The notes: generated from the letters alone by a model not told the origin. A stretch of 64,000 nt of DNA from Shimia aestuarii (GCF_900114635.1 NZ_FOTQ01000001.1:744001-808000); one strand, 5' to 3'. Numbered from the stretch's first letter, positions 51,257 through 61,031 are shown. Translations and numbers: made by a program.

Positions 51257-52411
51257 ATGGCCCAACAGCCCCCTTCCCACCCGACCGCTTGCCTTGCTCT
51301 TGCCGATGGGACGCTGTTTTACGGACGCGGTTTCGGCGCCACCGGCGAGACAGTGGCCGAGCTCTGCTTCAACACCGCCATGACCGGCTACCAGGAAATC
51401 ATGACCGACCCGTCTTATGCCGGGCAGGTCGTGACCTTCACCTTCCCGCATATCGGCAATACCGGCGTCACCCCCGAGGATGACGAAACCGCCGATCCCG
51501 TGGCCGAAGGCATGGTCGTGAAATGGGATCCCACCGAGCCCTCGAACTGGCGGTCGGCAGATACGCTCTCCAACTGGCTCGCCGCGCGCGGGCGTATTGC
51601 GATTGGTGGCGTCGATACGCGCCGTCTGACCCGCGCCATCCGCCAGCAGGGCGCCCCGCACGTGGCGCTGGCCCATGACCCCGAGGGCAAGTTCGATACC
51701 GAGGCGCTGATCGCCAAGGCACGCGCGTTCTCCGGCCTCGAAGGGCTGGACCTCGCCAAGGACGTGACCTGCGCGCAATCCTACCACTGGGACGAAATGC
51801 GCTGGGCCTGGCCCGAGGGCTATACCCGCCAGCAAGCCCCCAAGCACAAGGTCGTCGCGGTCGATTTTGGTGCCAAGCGCAACATCCTGCGCTGCCTCGC
51901 TTCGGCAGGCTGTGACGTCACCGTTCTGCCCGCCACCGCAACCGCCGAAGAGGTTCTAGCCCACAATCCGGACGGCGTTTTCCTCTCCAATGGCCCCGGA
52001 GACCCGGCGGCAACCGGCGAATATGCTGTGCCGATGATCAAGGACGTGCTCAAGGCCGACCTGCCGGTCTTTGGCATCTGCCTGGGCCACCAGATGCTCG
52101 CGCTGGCGCTGGGTGCCAAGACCATCAAGATGAACCACGGCCACCACGGCGCCAACCACCCGGTCAAGGACAACGACACCGGCAAGGTTGAAATCACCTC
52201 GATGAACCATGGCTTCGCCGTGGATAGCCAGACCCTGCCCGAGGGCGTCCTCGAAACCCATGTCTCCCTGTTTGACGGGTCGAACTGCGGTATTCGCATC
52301 GCCGACAAGCCGGTCTTCTCGGTCCAGCACCACCCCGAAGCCAGCCCCGGCCCGCAGGACAGCTTCTACCTGTTCGAGAAATTTGCCGCTTACATGGCAG
52401 AGCGCTCCTGA
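51257..52411 (+). CDS. carA: carbamoyl-phosphate synthase small subunit
   Basis: A 384-residue glutaminase subunit supplying ammonia for carbamoyl phosphate. The triad glutaminase core is VFGICLGHQMLALALG (nucleophile Cys) with QHHPEASPGPQDS (His/Glu). The N-terminal CarA domain (CFNTAMTGYQEIMTDPSYAGQ) is typical. GGAGAG precedes the ATG. carB is not in the window. Its product feeds PyrB encoded at 15.8 kb. Confidence 0.95.
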   Translation: MAQQPPSHPTACLALADGTLFYGRGFGATGETVAELCFNTAMTGYQEIMTDPSYAGQVVTFTFPHIGNTGVTPEDDETADPVAEGMVVKWDPTEPSNWRSADTLSNWLAARGRIAIGGVDTRRLTRAIRQQGAPHVALAHDPEGKFDTEALIAKARAFSGLEGLDLAKDVTCAQSYHWDEMRWAWPEGYTRQQAPKHKVVAVDFGAKRNILRCLASAGCDVTVLPATATAEEVLAHNPDGVFLSNGPGDPAATGEYAVPMIKDVLKADLPVFGICLGHQMLALALGAKTIKMNHGHHGANHPVKDNDTGKVEITSMNHGFAVDSQTLPEGVLETHVSLFDGSNCGIRIADKPVFSVQHHPEASPGPQDSFYLFEKFAAYMAERS

Positions 52412-52434
52412 AACGTCGGGCGTGTAAACCTTCC

Positions 52435-52450
52435 TTAACGGCGCATTAAC
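52435..52450 (+). promoter_or_regulatory. CtrA-type binding site
   Basis: TTAACGGCGCATTAAC is a full match to the CtrA consensus TTAA-N7-TTAA(C). It lies 33 bases upstream of the glycosyltransferase ATG. CtrA in Rhodobacteraceae controls motility, gene transfer agents and c-di-GMP-related genes. Confidence 0.6.
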
Positions 52451-52482
52451 CTTTCCCCGCGCATTCTGGCGATGCAGTCAGA

Positions 52483-54396
52483 ATGTCGTGGGTAAAGTGG
52501 ATGAACGACCCGGTCATGCGTGTTTTCCGGGAAGCCTTGCCGCCCCGCCAAGACGATCACATGCCGCTCGGGCGGGATCTGATCGAACACGACCTTATTA
52601 CACCGTGGCAACTCTTCTACGCACTCCGCGCCCAGCGGCGCTGGCAGGCCACGCTTTCGGATATTCTGCGCTCCCGCGGCTGGATTTCCGATCACGACCT
52701 GCGAAACCGGCAGGCGGCGCGGTTTGCGACGCACCAGGTCGACCTGACACGCGAACCGCCCGACCCCCGGTTGGCGTCGCATCTGCCGCCGCATCTCTGC
52801 CTGAAATATTGCCTTGTCCCATGGGCGATCGAGGACGGCGTTCTGACTCTCGCCATCGGGCGCGCCGACCGGTTCGAGGAAATCCGCCCTCAACTCCCGC
52901 CTGACCTGCGCAGCGCCAATCTCGTTGTCGCCCCCGAGGATCAGGTCATGCAATACCTCTCCGTCACGCATCGCAAAGCACTGACAACACTGGCCGAAAC
53001 GCGGGTGGCTCCTCAATTCAGCTGTCGCGGCTGGGACATTCGCACCCCGCCCCGGACCGCACTCCTGCTTGGCTTGCTCGCCTGTGCAGCCCTGATGCTC
53101 CTGTTCCTGCCCGGGCTGCTCTTTGCCGGGGTCATGGCATGGGCGCTGCTGTCGCTTTTGATCGCGGCAGTGATGAAAAACACCGCCCTGATCTTGCACA
53201 TGATGCCCCGCAAAAACCCGCCTCTCCCTCCGCCGTCCTCACTCGCGCCGCTGCCCCGCATTTCGGTCATGGTGCCCCTGTTCCGCGAAAAGGAAATCGC
53301 CCACGCCCTGATCCGCCGCCTGACCCGCCTCACCTATCCGCGCGCCTTGCTCGACGTGGTGCTGGTGCTCGAAGAAAAGGACACCCTGACCCGCCAGACC
53401 ATCGCCCAGACGCGCCTGCCAAGATGGATGCGCGTGGTTCAGGTTCCGGCCGGGTCCGGACTCACCACCAAGCCACGCGCGCTGAACTACGCGCTGGACT
53501 TCTGCAAGGGCGACATCATCGGCATCTGGGATGCCGAGGATGCCCCGGCCAAGGACCAGCTCGAACAGGTCGCCCGGCACTTTGCCCACGCCGCACCCGA
53601 CGTGGCCTGTCTTCAAGGGGTGCTGGATTATTACAACCCCTATACCAACTGGCTGTCGCGCTGTTTCACCATCGAATACGCCACGTGGTTCCGCATCGTC
53701 CTGCCTGGGCTTGCGCGCATGGGGCTGGCCGTGCCGCTTGGCGGGACAACCCTGTTCCTGCGCCGTGCGGCCATCGAACATGTCGGCGGCTGGGACGCGC
53801 ATAACGTCACCGAGGACGCAGACCTCGGCTATAGGCTGGCCCGGTTCGGCTACCGCACCGAACTCATGCACACGGTCACGCAGGAAGAAGCCAATTGCCG
53901 CCCCATCGCCTGGATCCGGCAACGCTCGCGCTGGCTCAAGGGGTTCATGATCACCTACCTCGTGCACATGCGCGCACCCCGCCAGTTGTGGCGGGACCTT
54001 GGCCCGCGCAAGTTCTTCGGCTTTCACATGGTCTTCATGACCACCCTGACCCAGTTCGTGCTGGCGCCGCTGATCTGGAGCTTCTGGGGGGCAGCACTGG
54101 GGTTCGGCCACCCGCTTGCCGAAACCTTGCCCCCGGCGGTGATCGGCGGCATCGCCGCGCTGATGATCAGCGCCGGGATCATGAGCGCACTCATCGCGCT
54201 CACCTCGATCCTTGGTCAGGGCCGGGAACGGCTCTACCCTTTCGTGCTGACCATGGCTTTCTATTTCCCACTGGCAACGCTCGCGGCTTACAAGGCTCTG
54301 ATCGAACTGCTGATCATCCCCTATTACTGGGACAAGACCGCCCACGGCAAAACTGCCGAAGGCACACAGGCCCATACCAGCTTTTCGTCTGAATAG
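52483..54396 (+). CDS. membrane glycosyltransferase 2 with N-terminal GspE-N/MshEN-like domain
   Basis: 637 residues. Residues 28-163 match the type II secretion ATPase N-domain (PLGRDLIEHDLITPWQLFYAL; later LVPWAIEDGVLTLAIGRADRFEEI), which in MshE binds c-di-GMP. Two spans follow at 192-235. A GT2 domain runs from about 258 with DAED (350-353), TEDAD (443-447) and QRSRW (480-484), the D-x-D, TED and Q-x-x-RW motifs of processive enzymes. C-terminal spans run from about 500. It is probably a c-di-GMP-tuned polysaccharide synthase, although the second half-motif (TLSDILRSRGWI) is degenerate. It ends one base from the convergent GntR gene. Confidence 0.88.
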   Translation: MSWVKWMNDPVMRVFREALPPRQDDHMPLGRDLIEHDLITPWQLFYALRAQRRWQATLSDILRSRGWISDHDLRNRQAARFATHQVDLTREPPDPRLASHLPPHLCLKYCLVPWAIEDGVLTLAIGRADRFEEIRPQLPPDLRSANLVVAPEDQVMQYLSVTHRKALTTLAETRVAPQFSCRGWDIRTPPRTALLLGLLACAALMLLFLPGLLFAGVMAWALLSLLIAAVMKNTALILHMMPRKNPPLPPPSSLAPLPRISVMVPLFREKEIAHALIRRLTRLTYPRALLDVVLVLEEKDTLTRQTIAQTRLPRWMRVVQVPAGSGLTTKPRALNYALDFCKGDIIGIWDAEDAPAKDQLEQVARHFAHAAPDVACLQGVLDYYNPYTNWLSRCFTIEYATWFRIVLPGLARMGLAVPLGGTTLFLRRAAIEHVGGWDAHNVTEDADLGYRLARFGYRTELMHTVTQEEANCRPIAWIRQRSRWLKGFMITYLVHMRAPRQLWRDLGPRKFFGFHMVFMTTLTQFVLAPLIWSFWGAALGFGHPLAETLPPAVIGGIAALMISAGIMSALIALTSILGQGRERLYPFVLTMAFYFPLATLAAYKALIELLIIPYYWDKTAHGKTAEGTQAHTSFSSE

Positions 54397-54397
54397 A

Positions 54398-55036
54398 TCA
54401 GCCGTCGCTTTCTTGCTTGAGCCGCGTCACGAAGGCTTGCGAAATATGATCGCGCAGCGCGTTATAGGCGCCTTCCTCGTCTCGTGCTGCAATCGCATCC
54501 ACGATCTTCTGGTGTTCGATTAGCGTGTCGGTCCCCCGTCCCTCGGCAGCAATCGACGTGGTCGCCATCAACGCCATCGAGCGATGCACAAGGTCAAGCT
54601 GCTGCACGAGATAGCGGTTGTGCGAGGCAAGATGGATCTGCTTGTGAAACCGCCGGTTCGACCGGGCAAGCGCGGAGGGGTCGTCCACCAGCTTGTGATC
54701 CGCATCCACCATGTCCTGAAGCACCCGCACCTCTTCATTCGTGGCATGACGTGCCGCCAACCGCGCGGCCAGCCCTTCCAGCTCGGTACGCACCACGTAC
54801 AGCTCGGCCATCTGATTGTGATCCAGCGACGACACGATCAGACTGCGCCCGTCCCGCGCCAGCAGGGATTGCGTCTCGAGGCGTTGCAACGCCTCGCGGA
54901 TCGGTGTGCGCGACACGCCAAAGCGTTCGGCCAGATCACTTTCCACCAACCTGTCGCCGGGTTTGAACACGCCCACGTCAATCGCTTCAAGGATCAGCGT
55001 ATATGCATCCTTGTTGGTTGATTTCACCTGAGCCAT
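54398..55036 (-). CDS. GntR/FadR-family transcriptional regulator
   Basis: 212 residues: winged helix (GVFKPGDRLVESDLAERFGVSRTPIREALQRLETQSLL, residues 23-60) and a helical FCD ligand domain (ELYVVRTELEGLAARLAARH, SNRRFHKQIHLASHNRYL with metal-binding His). I chose the ATG at 55036. Ligand and targets unknown, with no obviously regulated neighbour. Confidence 0.9.
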   Translation of the reverse strand: MAQVKSTNKDAYTLILEAIDVGVFKPGDRLVESDLAERFGVSRTPIREALQRLETQSLLARDGRSLIVSSLDHNQMAELYVVRTELEGLAARLAARHATNEEVRVLQDMVDADHKLVDDPSALARSNRRFHKQIHLASHNRYLVQQLDLVHRSMALMATTSIAAEGRGTDTLIEHQKIVDAIAARDEEGAYNALRDHISQAFVTRLKQESDG

Positions 55037-55160
55037 CGGCGCGTCTCCCCGTCTTATTGCGCGCCAGACTAAGCGCTCGGGGCAATCATGCAACCCCATA
55101 CGGCACCGCAGCGTCTTTCCCGCCATTGCGCCGTTGCGGTCAAACACCTACCTTCCGTCC

Positions 55161-55805
55161 ATGCCAAAGGAATCCTTCGTACATGTCTCGACCTGGGTGT
55201 TCGACCTCGACAACACCCTCTATCCGCCGCAGGCGCGGCTGTTCGATCAGATCGAAGTGCGCATGACGCGCTTCGTGATGCAGGCGCTTGGCGTCGATCA
55301 GCCCAAGGCCGACCACTTGCGCCGCCATTACTGGGCCACCTATGGCACGACCCTCGCGGGCCTGATGCGCGAACATGATGTCGACCCCGGTCCCTACCTG
55401 ACCGAAGTGCATGACATTTCGCTGGACCACCTTGAACCGGACGCGCAGTTGGCGGCGCATATCCGTGCCCTGCCGGGGCGGGCCATCGTCTATACGAACG
55501 GCACCGCCCCCTATGCCGAACGGGTGCTGGCGGCGCGGGGGCTGGATGGGTTGTTCGATGCGGTCTATGGCGTGGAACATGCCGGGTTCCGCCCCAAACC
55601 GGAACGCGAAGCCTATGAAACCGTGTTCAAAATTGATGGTGTGGATACCGAAACCGCAGCGATGTTCGAAGACGATCCGCGCAACCTTCAGGCGCCACAC
55701 GAAATGGGGATGCGCACCGTGCACGTCGCACCCGATCCGCATGATGCGGAGCACATCCATCATCACACCGACGACCTGGCTGCGTTTCTGCGGAAACTGA
55801 GCTGA
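55161..55805 (+). CDS. HAD-family pyrimidine 5'-nucleotidase-like protein
   Basis: A 214-residue HAD hydrolase. Motif 1 FDLDNTLYPP (residues 14-23), motif 2 VYTNGT, a lysine in FRPKPEREAYE, and motif 4 EDDPRN are complete. The subfamily is the Sdt1-like pyrimidine nucleotidase group. The ATG at 55161 lacks a good Shine-Dalgarno. It is divergent from the GntR gene. Confidence 0.87.
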   Translation: MPKESFVHVSTWVFDLDNTLYPPQARLFDQIEVRMTRFVMQALGVDQPKADHLRRHYWATYGTTLAGLMREHDVDPGPYLTEVHDISLDHLEPDAQLAAHIRALPGRAIVYTNGTAPYAERVLAARGLDGLFDAVYGVEHAGFRPKPEREAYETVFKIDGVDTETAAMFEDDPRNLQAPHEMGMRTVHVAPDPHDAEHIHHHTDDLAAFLRKLS

Positions 55806-56202
55806 GCGCAGGCGGAGACTGCGACAGTTCGCCCGATCAAAAGATGCTTTTTCAATTCACATTTATATCCTGCACGCAGCAGGAGATGTTGAATGTCCGT
55901 ATCAAAAACGCTTTGACCCCACGCTTTTCCCAATGATGCCCGCCCTTTCCGACCAGAAGACGCGCCGATTCTCCCGCCCTTTTGACCCTGTCCGGCACTT
56001 GGGCTGGCAGACTGTTCCTGATCTGGGAACCGTTTGGGCAGTCATCAACTGGGCGTGAACCCGCCGGTTCGGATTGCATGCAGAGGAAAGGCATCGTAAG
56101 GGACCGGCAGCAATGCTGCAGTGCAGCAAAACACATTGCCATTCACATATTCGCACTTGTATATGTGATTCGACTCGAAACCATCGCCTACAGGAGCCTC
56201 TG
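55806..56202. other. 397-bp intergenic region
   Basis: No convincing gene on either strand. It contains an inverted repeat GCTGCA-G-TGCAGC (56115-56127) and a second CACATAT-N10-ATATGTG (56144-56167) that lies 35 bases before the small membrane protein's ATG, a good operator position. Confidence 0.5.
56144..56167. promoter_or_regulatory. inverted repeat upstream of a small membrane gene
   Basis: CACATAT (56144-56150) and ATATGTG (56161-56167) form a dyad with a 10-base spacer. Confidence 0.4.
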
Positions 56203-56433
56203 ATGAGCCTGACCGAAACCGCAAACACCTCCGCCCCTGCTGAAACCCACGAAGCCGCCCATGACGAAGTCATCTCTGCCGCGGGCCTCAAGGCGATCTA
56301 CGCCGTGCTGCTGGCCGTGGTCGCGGCATGGGGTTCGGCGATCTATGCCTATGGTATCCCCGGTCTCTACATGCCTGCCGTCGCTGCGGTTCCCGTGATC
56401 TGGATCATTCTGCTGGTCATCTCGCGGGGATGA
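56203..56433 (+). CDS. small two-span membrane protein
   Basis: 76 residues. A Thr/Ala/Glu-rich head is followed by two hydrophobic segments (AIYAVLLAVVAAWGSAIYAYG and MPAVAAVPVIWIILLVIS). CAGGAG precedes the ATG at 56203. It lies 62 bases before the UbiH-like gene on the same strand. Function unknown. Confidence 0.65.
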   Translation: MSLTETANTSAPAETHEAAHDEVISAAGLKAIYAVLLAVVAAWGSAIYAYGIPGLYMPAVAAVPVIWIILLVISRG

Positions 56434-56495
56434 CAATTACGCCTCTTGGAACCCGGCCCGCACAGGACTAAGTTCCGGGTTCAGGAGGCTTTCCC

Positions 56496-57698
56496 ATGAC
56501 CACCCTCACACAAGTCGACATCCTGGTTTCCGGCGGTGGCATCGCCGGGCTGACCGCAGCCGCCGCCTTTGCAAGCGCCGGTTTCTCGGTGCAATGCGTC
56601 GACCCGACACCGCCCGTCACCGAACGCGACGCCGCCGGGTCGGACCTGCGCACCACTGCTTTCCTGCAACCCGCGCGTGGCCTGCTTGACGAGGCCGGGT
56701 TGTGGCAGCGCCTTGATGAGCACGCGGCGCCCCTGCAGATCATGCGCATCGTCGACGCGGGCGGCGAAACACCCGAGCCGCGCATCATCAATGATTTCAA
56801 CGCCACGGACATTTCCGATCTGCCCTTCGGCTGGAACCTGCCCAACTGGCTGCTGCGCCGCGAGATGCTGGCCCGGCTGTCGGAAATGGACAATGTCGAC
56901 CTGCGCCTTGGAACGGCGACAACGTCGCTGTTTACCCGCACGAACGAGGCCCGCGTCGGCCTTTCGGACGGCACCCAGACCCGTTGCCGCCTTGTCATCG
57001 CCGCCGATGGCCGCAATTCACCCATGCGCGAGGCCGCCGGGATCAAGGTGCGCACCACCCGCTATGGTCAAAAGGCGCTGGCCTTTGCCGTGACCCACCC
57101 GATCCCGCACTGCAATGTCTCGACCGAAATCCACCGCTCGGGCGGCCCCTTTACGCTGGTGCCCCTGCCCGATTACCAGGGCAAGCCCTCGTCCGCACTG
57201 GTCTGGATGGAGCGCGGCCCGCGCGCCAAGGAATTGTTCGAAATGGACGTGCCCGCATTCGAGGCTGCGATGACCGAACGCTCCTGTTCGCTGTTCGGCC
57301 CGCTCACACTCGCCTCGCGCCGCACGATCTGGCCGATCATCTCGCAATCTGCCGAATGTCTTTACGGAGAGCGCCTCGCGCTGGTGGCCGAAGCGGCCCA
57401 CGTGGTGCCCCCGATCGGAGCGCAAGGTTTGAACATGTCTCTCGGGGACATGCGCATCCTTCTGGATCTGGCCAAGGCCAACCCGGCGGAACTCGGCAAC
57501 GAGAAGATGCTCGAAACCTACCACCGCAAGCGCTTTACCGAGGTCAAGCTGCGCGTGAAGGGCATCGACCTTCTAAACCGGGCGTCGATGATGGAGGCCC
57601 GCCCACTGCGCGATGCCCGCGCAATGGGCCTGAATGCGCTCTATTCCATGGCCCCCGTGCGCAAGACGCTGATGCAGATGGGTCTTGGGGCACGGTAG
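56496..57698 (+). CDS. UbiH-type FAD-dependent monooxygenase
   Basis: 400 residues. FAD GxGxxG-like SGGGIAGLTAAAAFASAGF, the middle LVIAADGRNSPMREAAGI (DG motif) and the C-terminal VAEAAHVVPPIGAQGLNMSLGD, where the usual G-D is V-A-E. It belongs to the family that hydroxylates ubiquinone precursors, but its position on the ring cannot be determined. A repeat element follows. Confidence 0.88.
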   Translation: MTTLTQVDILVSGGGIAGLTAAAAFASAGFSVQCVDPTPPVTERDAAGSDLRTTAFLQPARGLLDEAGLWQRLDEHAAPLQIMRIVDAGGETPEPRIINDFNATDISDLPFGWNLPNWLLRREMLARLSEMDNVDLRLGTATTSLFTRTNEARVGLSDGTQTRCRLVIAADGRNSPMREAAGIKVRTTRYGQKALAFAVTHPIPHCNVSTEIHRSGGPFTLVPLPDYQGKPSSALVWMERGPRAKELFEMDVPAFEAAMTERSCSLFGPLTLASRRTIWPIISQSAECLYGERLALVAEAAHVVPPIGAQGLNMSLGDMRILLDLAKANPAELGNEKMLETYHRKRFTEVKLRVKGIDLLNRASMMEARPLRDARAMGLNALYSMAPVRKTLMQMGLGAR

Positions 57699-57717
57699 TA
57701 TCGTGCCTTTAGCGAGG

Positions 57718-57766
57718 CCGGGGGCCAGCCCCCGGACCCCCGGGATATTTTTGGCAAAAGGAAGAC
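57718..57766. repeat. dispersed intergenic element, copy 5
   Basis: CCGGGGGC-CA-GCCCCCGG (57718-57735), then ACCCCCGGGATATTTTTGGC and an AAAAGGAAGA tail. It lies between the convergent UbiH-like and aminotransferase genes. Confidence 0.65.
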
Positions 57767-57787
57767 TAGGGCGTTTTTGGCGCGATC

Positions 57788-58906
57788 TTACAGCACCTTG
57801 TCGAGCACCGTTTTCAGCCTCGCCATCGTCCCGTCCACATCATAAAGCTTGTCCAGTCCGAAGAGGCCCAGACGGAAGGTCATGAATCCCTCGGGTTCAT
57901 CACAGGCCAGCGGCACCCCGGCGGCGATCTGCATGCCCTCGGCGGCGAATTTGCTACCGTTCTGAACGCCCGGGTCCGAGGTATAGTTCACCACCACCCC
58001 CGGCGCCCCGAACCCTTCGGCAGCCACCGATTGAATGCCTTTTTCTTTCAGCATCCGCCGCACGCCATTGCCAAGGGCCCATTGCGCCTCGCGCAGCCGG
58101 TCAAAGCCATAGTCGCGGGTTTCCAGCATGGTATCGCGGAAGGCCCTGAACGCGTCCGTCGGCATGGTCGCGTGATAGGCATGCCCACCGTTTTCATAGG
58201 CCGCCATGATCGACCGCCATTTCTTGAGATCGATGGCAAAGCTGTCGCTTTCGGTCGTCTCCAGACGCTCCAACGCCCGCGCCGACATCATCACCAACCC
58301 GGCGGACGGCGAGGCGGACCAGCCCTTTTGCGGCGCGGAACACAGCACGTCCACCCCCAGCGCCTGCATATCCACCCAGACACAGCCCGACGCGATACAG
58401 TCAAGCACCATCAACGCACCCACCTCATGCGCCGCGGCCGCCATTGCCGCGATATAGTCATCCGGCAGGATGACCCCCGCGCTTGTCTCGACATGCGGTG
58501 CGAAGACCACGTCGGGTTTCACGTCCTTGATCTTGGAAACCACCTCATCGATCGGTGCAGGTGCAAACGGCGCCGTGGCCCCGTTGCCGGTCTGACGTGC
58601 CTTCATCACCGTGCTTTCGGCGGCGAATCCCCCGGCCTCGAAAATCTGGCTCCAGCGATAGGAGAACCAGCCATTGCGCACCACCAGCGTCGTTGCCCCG
58701 CGCGCGAACTGGCGCGCAACGGCCTCCATGCCATAGGTGCCGCCGCCGGGCACCAGCGCCACTGCATCCGCGTTGTACACCTCTTTCAGCATCGCGTTGA
58801 TGTCCAGCATCACCTGCTGAAACGCCGCTGACATGTGGTTCAGGGACCGGTCGGTGAACACCACCGAGAACTCGTCCAAACCGCCGGGATCAATCTCGCT
58901 CGCCAT
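57788..58906 (-). CDS. class V aminotransferase
   Basis: A 372-residue PLP enzyme of the alanine/serine-glyoxylate aminotransferase group. VPGGGTYGMEAVARQF binds the phosphate. DCIASGCVWVDMQALGVDVLCSAPQKGWSASPSAGL carries the PLP aspartate and lysine (K in QKGW). I chose the ATG at 58906 after an AAGGAG site. It follows the Lrp pair by 59 bases and is possibly their target. Confidence 0.9.
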   Translation of the reverse strand: MASEIDPGGLDEFSVVFTDRSLNHMSAAFQQVMLDINAMLKEVYNADAVALVPGGGTYGMEAVARQFARGATTLVVRNGWFSYRWSQIFEAGGFAAESTVMKARQTGNGATAPFAPAPIDEVVSKIKDVKPDVVFAPHVETSAGVILPDDYIAAMAAAAHEVGALMVLDCIASGCVWVDMQALGVDVLCSAPQKGWSASPSAGLVMMSARALERLETTESDSFAIDLKKWRSIMAAYENGGHAYHATMPTDAFRAFRDTMLETRDYGFDRLREAQWALGNGVRRMLKEKGIQSVAAEGFGAPGVVVNYTSDPGVQNGSKFAAEGMQIAAGVPLACDEPEGFMTFRLGLFGLDKLYDVDGTMARLKTVLDKVL

Positions 58907-58965
58907 GGGAAAACTCCTTTGTCTGTTGCCCAAGGGCTAGCGCGAATGCGCGTCAAAGCAAAGGC

Positions 58966-59421
58966 TCAAAGCGGCCCCGGCCGACGTTCCTCGCTCAACA
59001 GCACATTGGCATCCACGTTGCCGACACCCGGCAAGGTCATGATCCGCCGCCGCAGCACCCGTTCGAAATCCGGAATGTCGCGCGCCGTGACCCTCAGCCG
59101 GTAATCATACATGCCCAGCACATGCTCCACCGTCTGCACCTCTGGAATCGCCGTCACCGCACGCTCGAAATCCTCCAGCGAAATCTGCCCCTTGGTGGCC
59201 AGCTTCACGCCCAGAAACACCGTCACCCCAAAGCCCAGCTTCTCCGCGTCCAGATCAAGCCGCCGCCCGGCAATGACGCCACTGTCTTGCAACCGCTTGA
59301 TCCGCCGCCACGTCGCGGGCTGGCTCAGCCCAAAGGCCCGCCCCAAAGCCCCCGCATTGCGTGTCGCATCTTCACTCAGGGCGCGCAGCAGCCCGCGATC
59401 GATCTCGTCCAGCTCGATCAT
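58966..59421 (-). CDS. Lrp/AsnC-family regulator (second of pair)
   Basis: 151 residues: N-terminal HTH (RNAGALGRAFGLSQPATWRRIKRLQDSGVIAGRRL) and a C-terminal RAM ligand domain (FERAVTAIPEVQTVEHVLGMYDYRLRV). The start overlaps the stop of the preceding family member by four bases. Two adjacent paralogues may form a heteromer. Confidence 0.92.
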   Translation of the reverse strand: MIELDEIDRGLLRALSEDATRNAGALGRAFGLSQPATWRRIKRLQDSGVIAGRRLDLDAEKLGFGVTVFLGVKLATKGQISLEDFERAVTAIPEVQTVEHVLGMYDYRLRVTARDIPDFERVLRRRIMTLPGVGNVDANVLLSEERRPGPL

Positions 59422-59873
59422 ACCGGCAGGTTCTCGTCCGACTTGATCCGCGCCACATGCATCAACGCTTCAATGTCGGCGATATGCGGCAGTGTCAGGA
59501 TACGTGCGCGGTAAATCTCCTGATAATGCGGCATGTCCCGCGCGATCACTGAAAGCCGCACATCCACCTGCCCGAGAAAGGTCTGGATTTCGAGCACCTC
59601 GGGAATGTCCCGCGCCGCGGCAATGAAATCGTCAAAGGCCCGCGACTGTGTCTTGTCCAGCGTCACCCGCAAACTCACTTCGACGGCATAGCCCAACGCC
59701 TGCCAGTCGATCACCGCCCGCTGCCCCCGCAACACGCCCGTTTCACGCAGCTTCTCGATCCGTCGGGTCAGGCGCGACGTGGTCACAGTAAGCCGGTCCG
59801 CAAGATCGGGAATCGATTGCTGCGGATCAGCCTGCATGTGGCGAAGTATGCGCCTGTCGAGATCATCAAGCAT
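59418..59873 (-). CDS. Lrp/AsnC-family regulator (first of pair)
   Basis: 151 residues: HTH (SIPDLADRLTVTTSRLTRRIEKLRETGVLRGQRAV) and RAM domain (AARDIPEVLEIQTFLGQVDVRLSV). No Shine-Dalgarno precedes the ATG, and a GCATGAATCATGC palindrome (59870-59882) overlaps the start codon. It is divergent from ilvC. An Lrp-type regulator beside a branched-chain amino-acid gene is a classic arrangement. Confidence 0.92.
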   Translation of the reverse strand: MLDDLDRRILRHMQADPQQSIPDLADRLTVTTSRLTRRIEKLRETGVLRGQRAVIDWQALGYAVEVSLRVTLDKTQSRAFDDFIAAARDIPEVLEIQTFLGQVDVRLSVIARDMPHYQEIYRARILTLPHIADIEALMHVARIKSDENLPV

Positions 59874-59882
59874 GAATCATGC
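59870..59882. promoter_or_regulatory. palindrome over the lrp start codon
   Basis: GCATGA-A-TCATGC, 13 bases. Binding here would block translation or initiation of the lrp pair. Confidence 0.4.
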
Positions 59883-59909
59883 GATAAACCACATTCTGAC
59901 GAATAGCTA

Positions 59910-59935
59910 GCGCAATATTTCGCGAAATATAGCGC
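59910..59935. promoter_or_regulatory. 26-bp palindrome in the lrp-ilvC gap
   Basis: GCGC-A-ATATTTCG then CGAAATAT-A-GCGC, one mismatch pair only. It ends 73 bases before the ilvC ATG and upstream of a TATGAT (59968-59973) that may be the ilvC -10. A probable Lrp-type binding site shared by both directions. Confidence 0.6.
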
Positions 59936-59972
59936 CCAACACCGCTCGCCTTCCGCGGCCGCCCCCCTATGA

Positions 59973-61031
<1,059 letters not shown>

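Noticed and set aside
55852-56291. Minus-strand frames in the 55.8-56.2 kb gap
   Set aside because: They are Cys/Arg/Ser-rich, lack ribosome sites and one overlaps the small membrane gene antisense.
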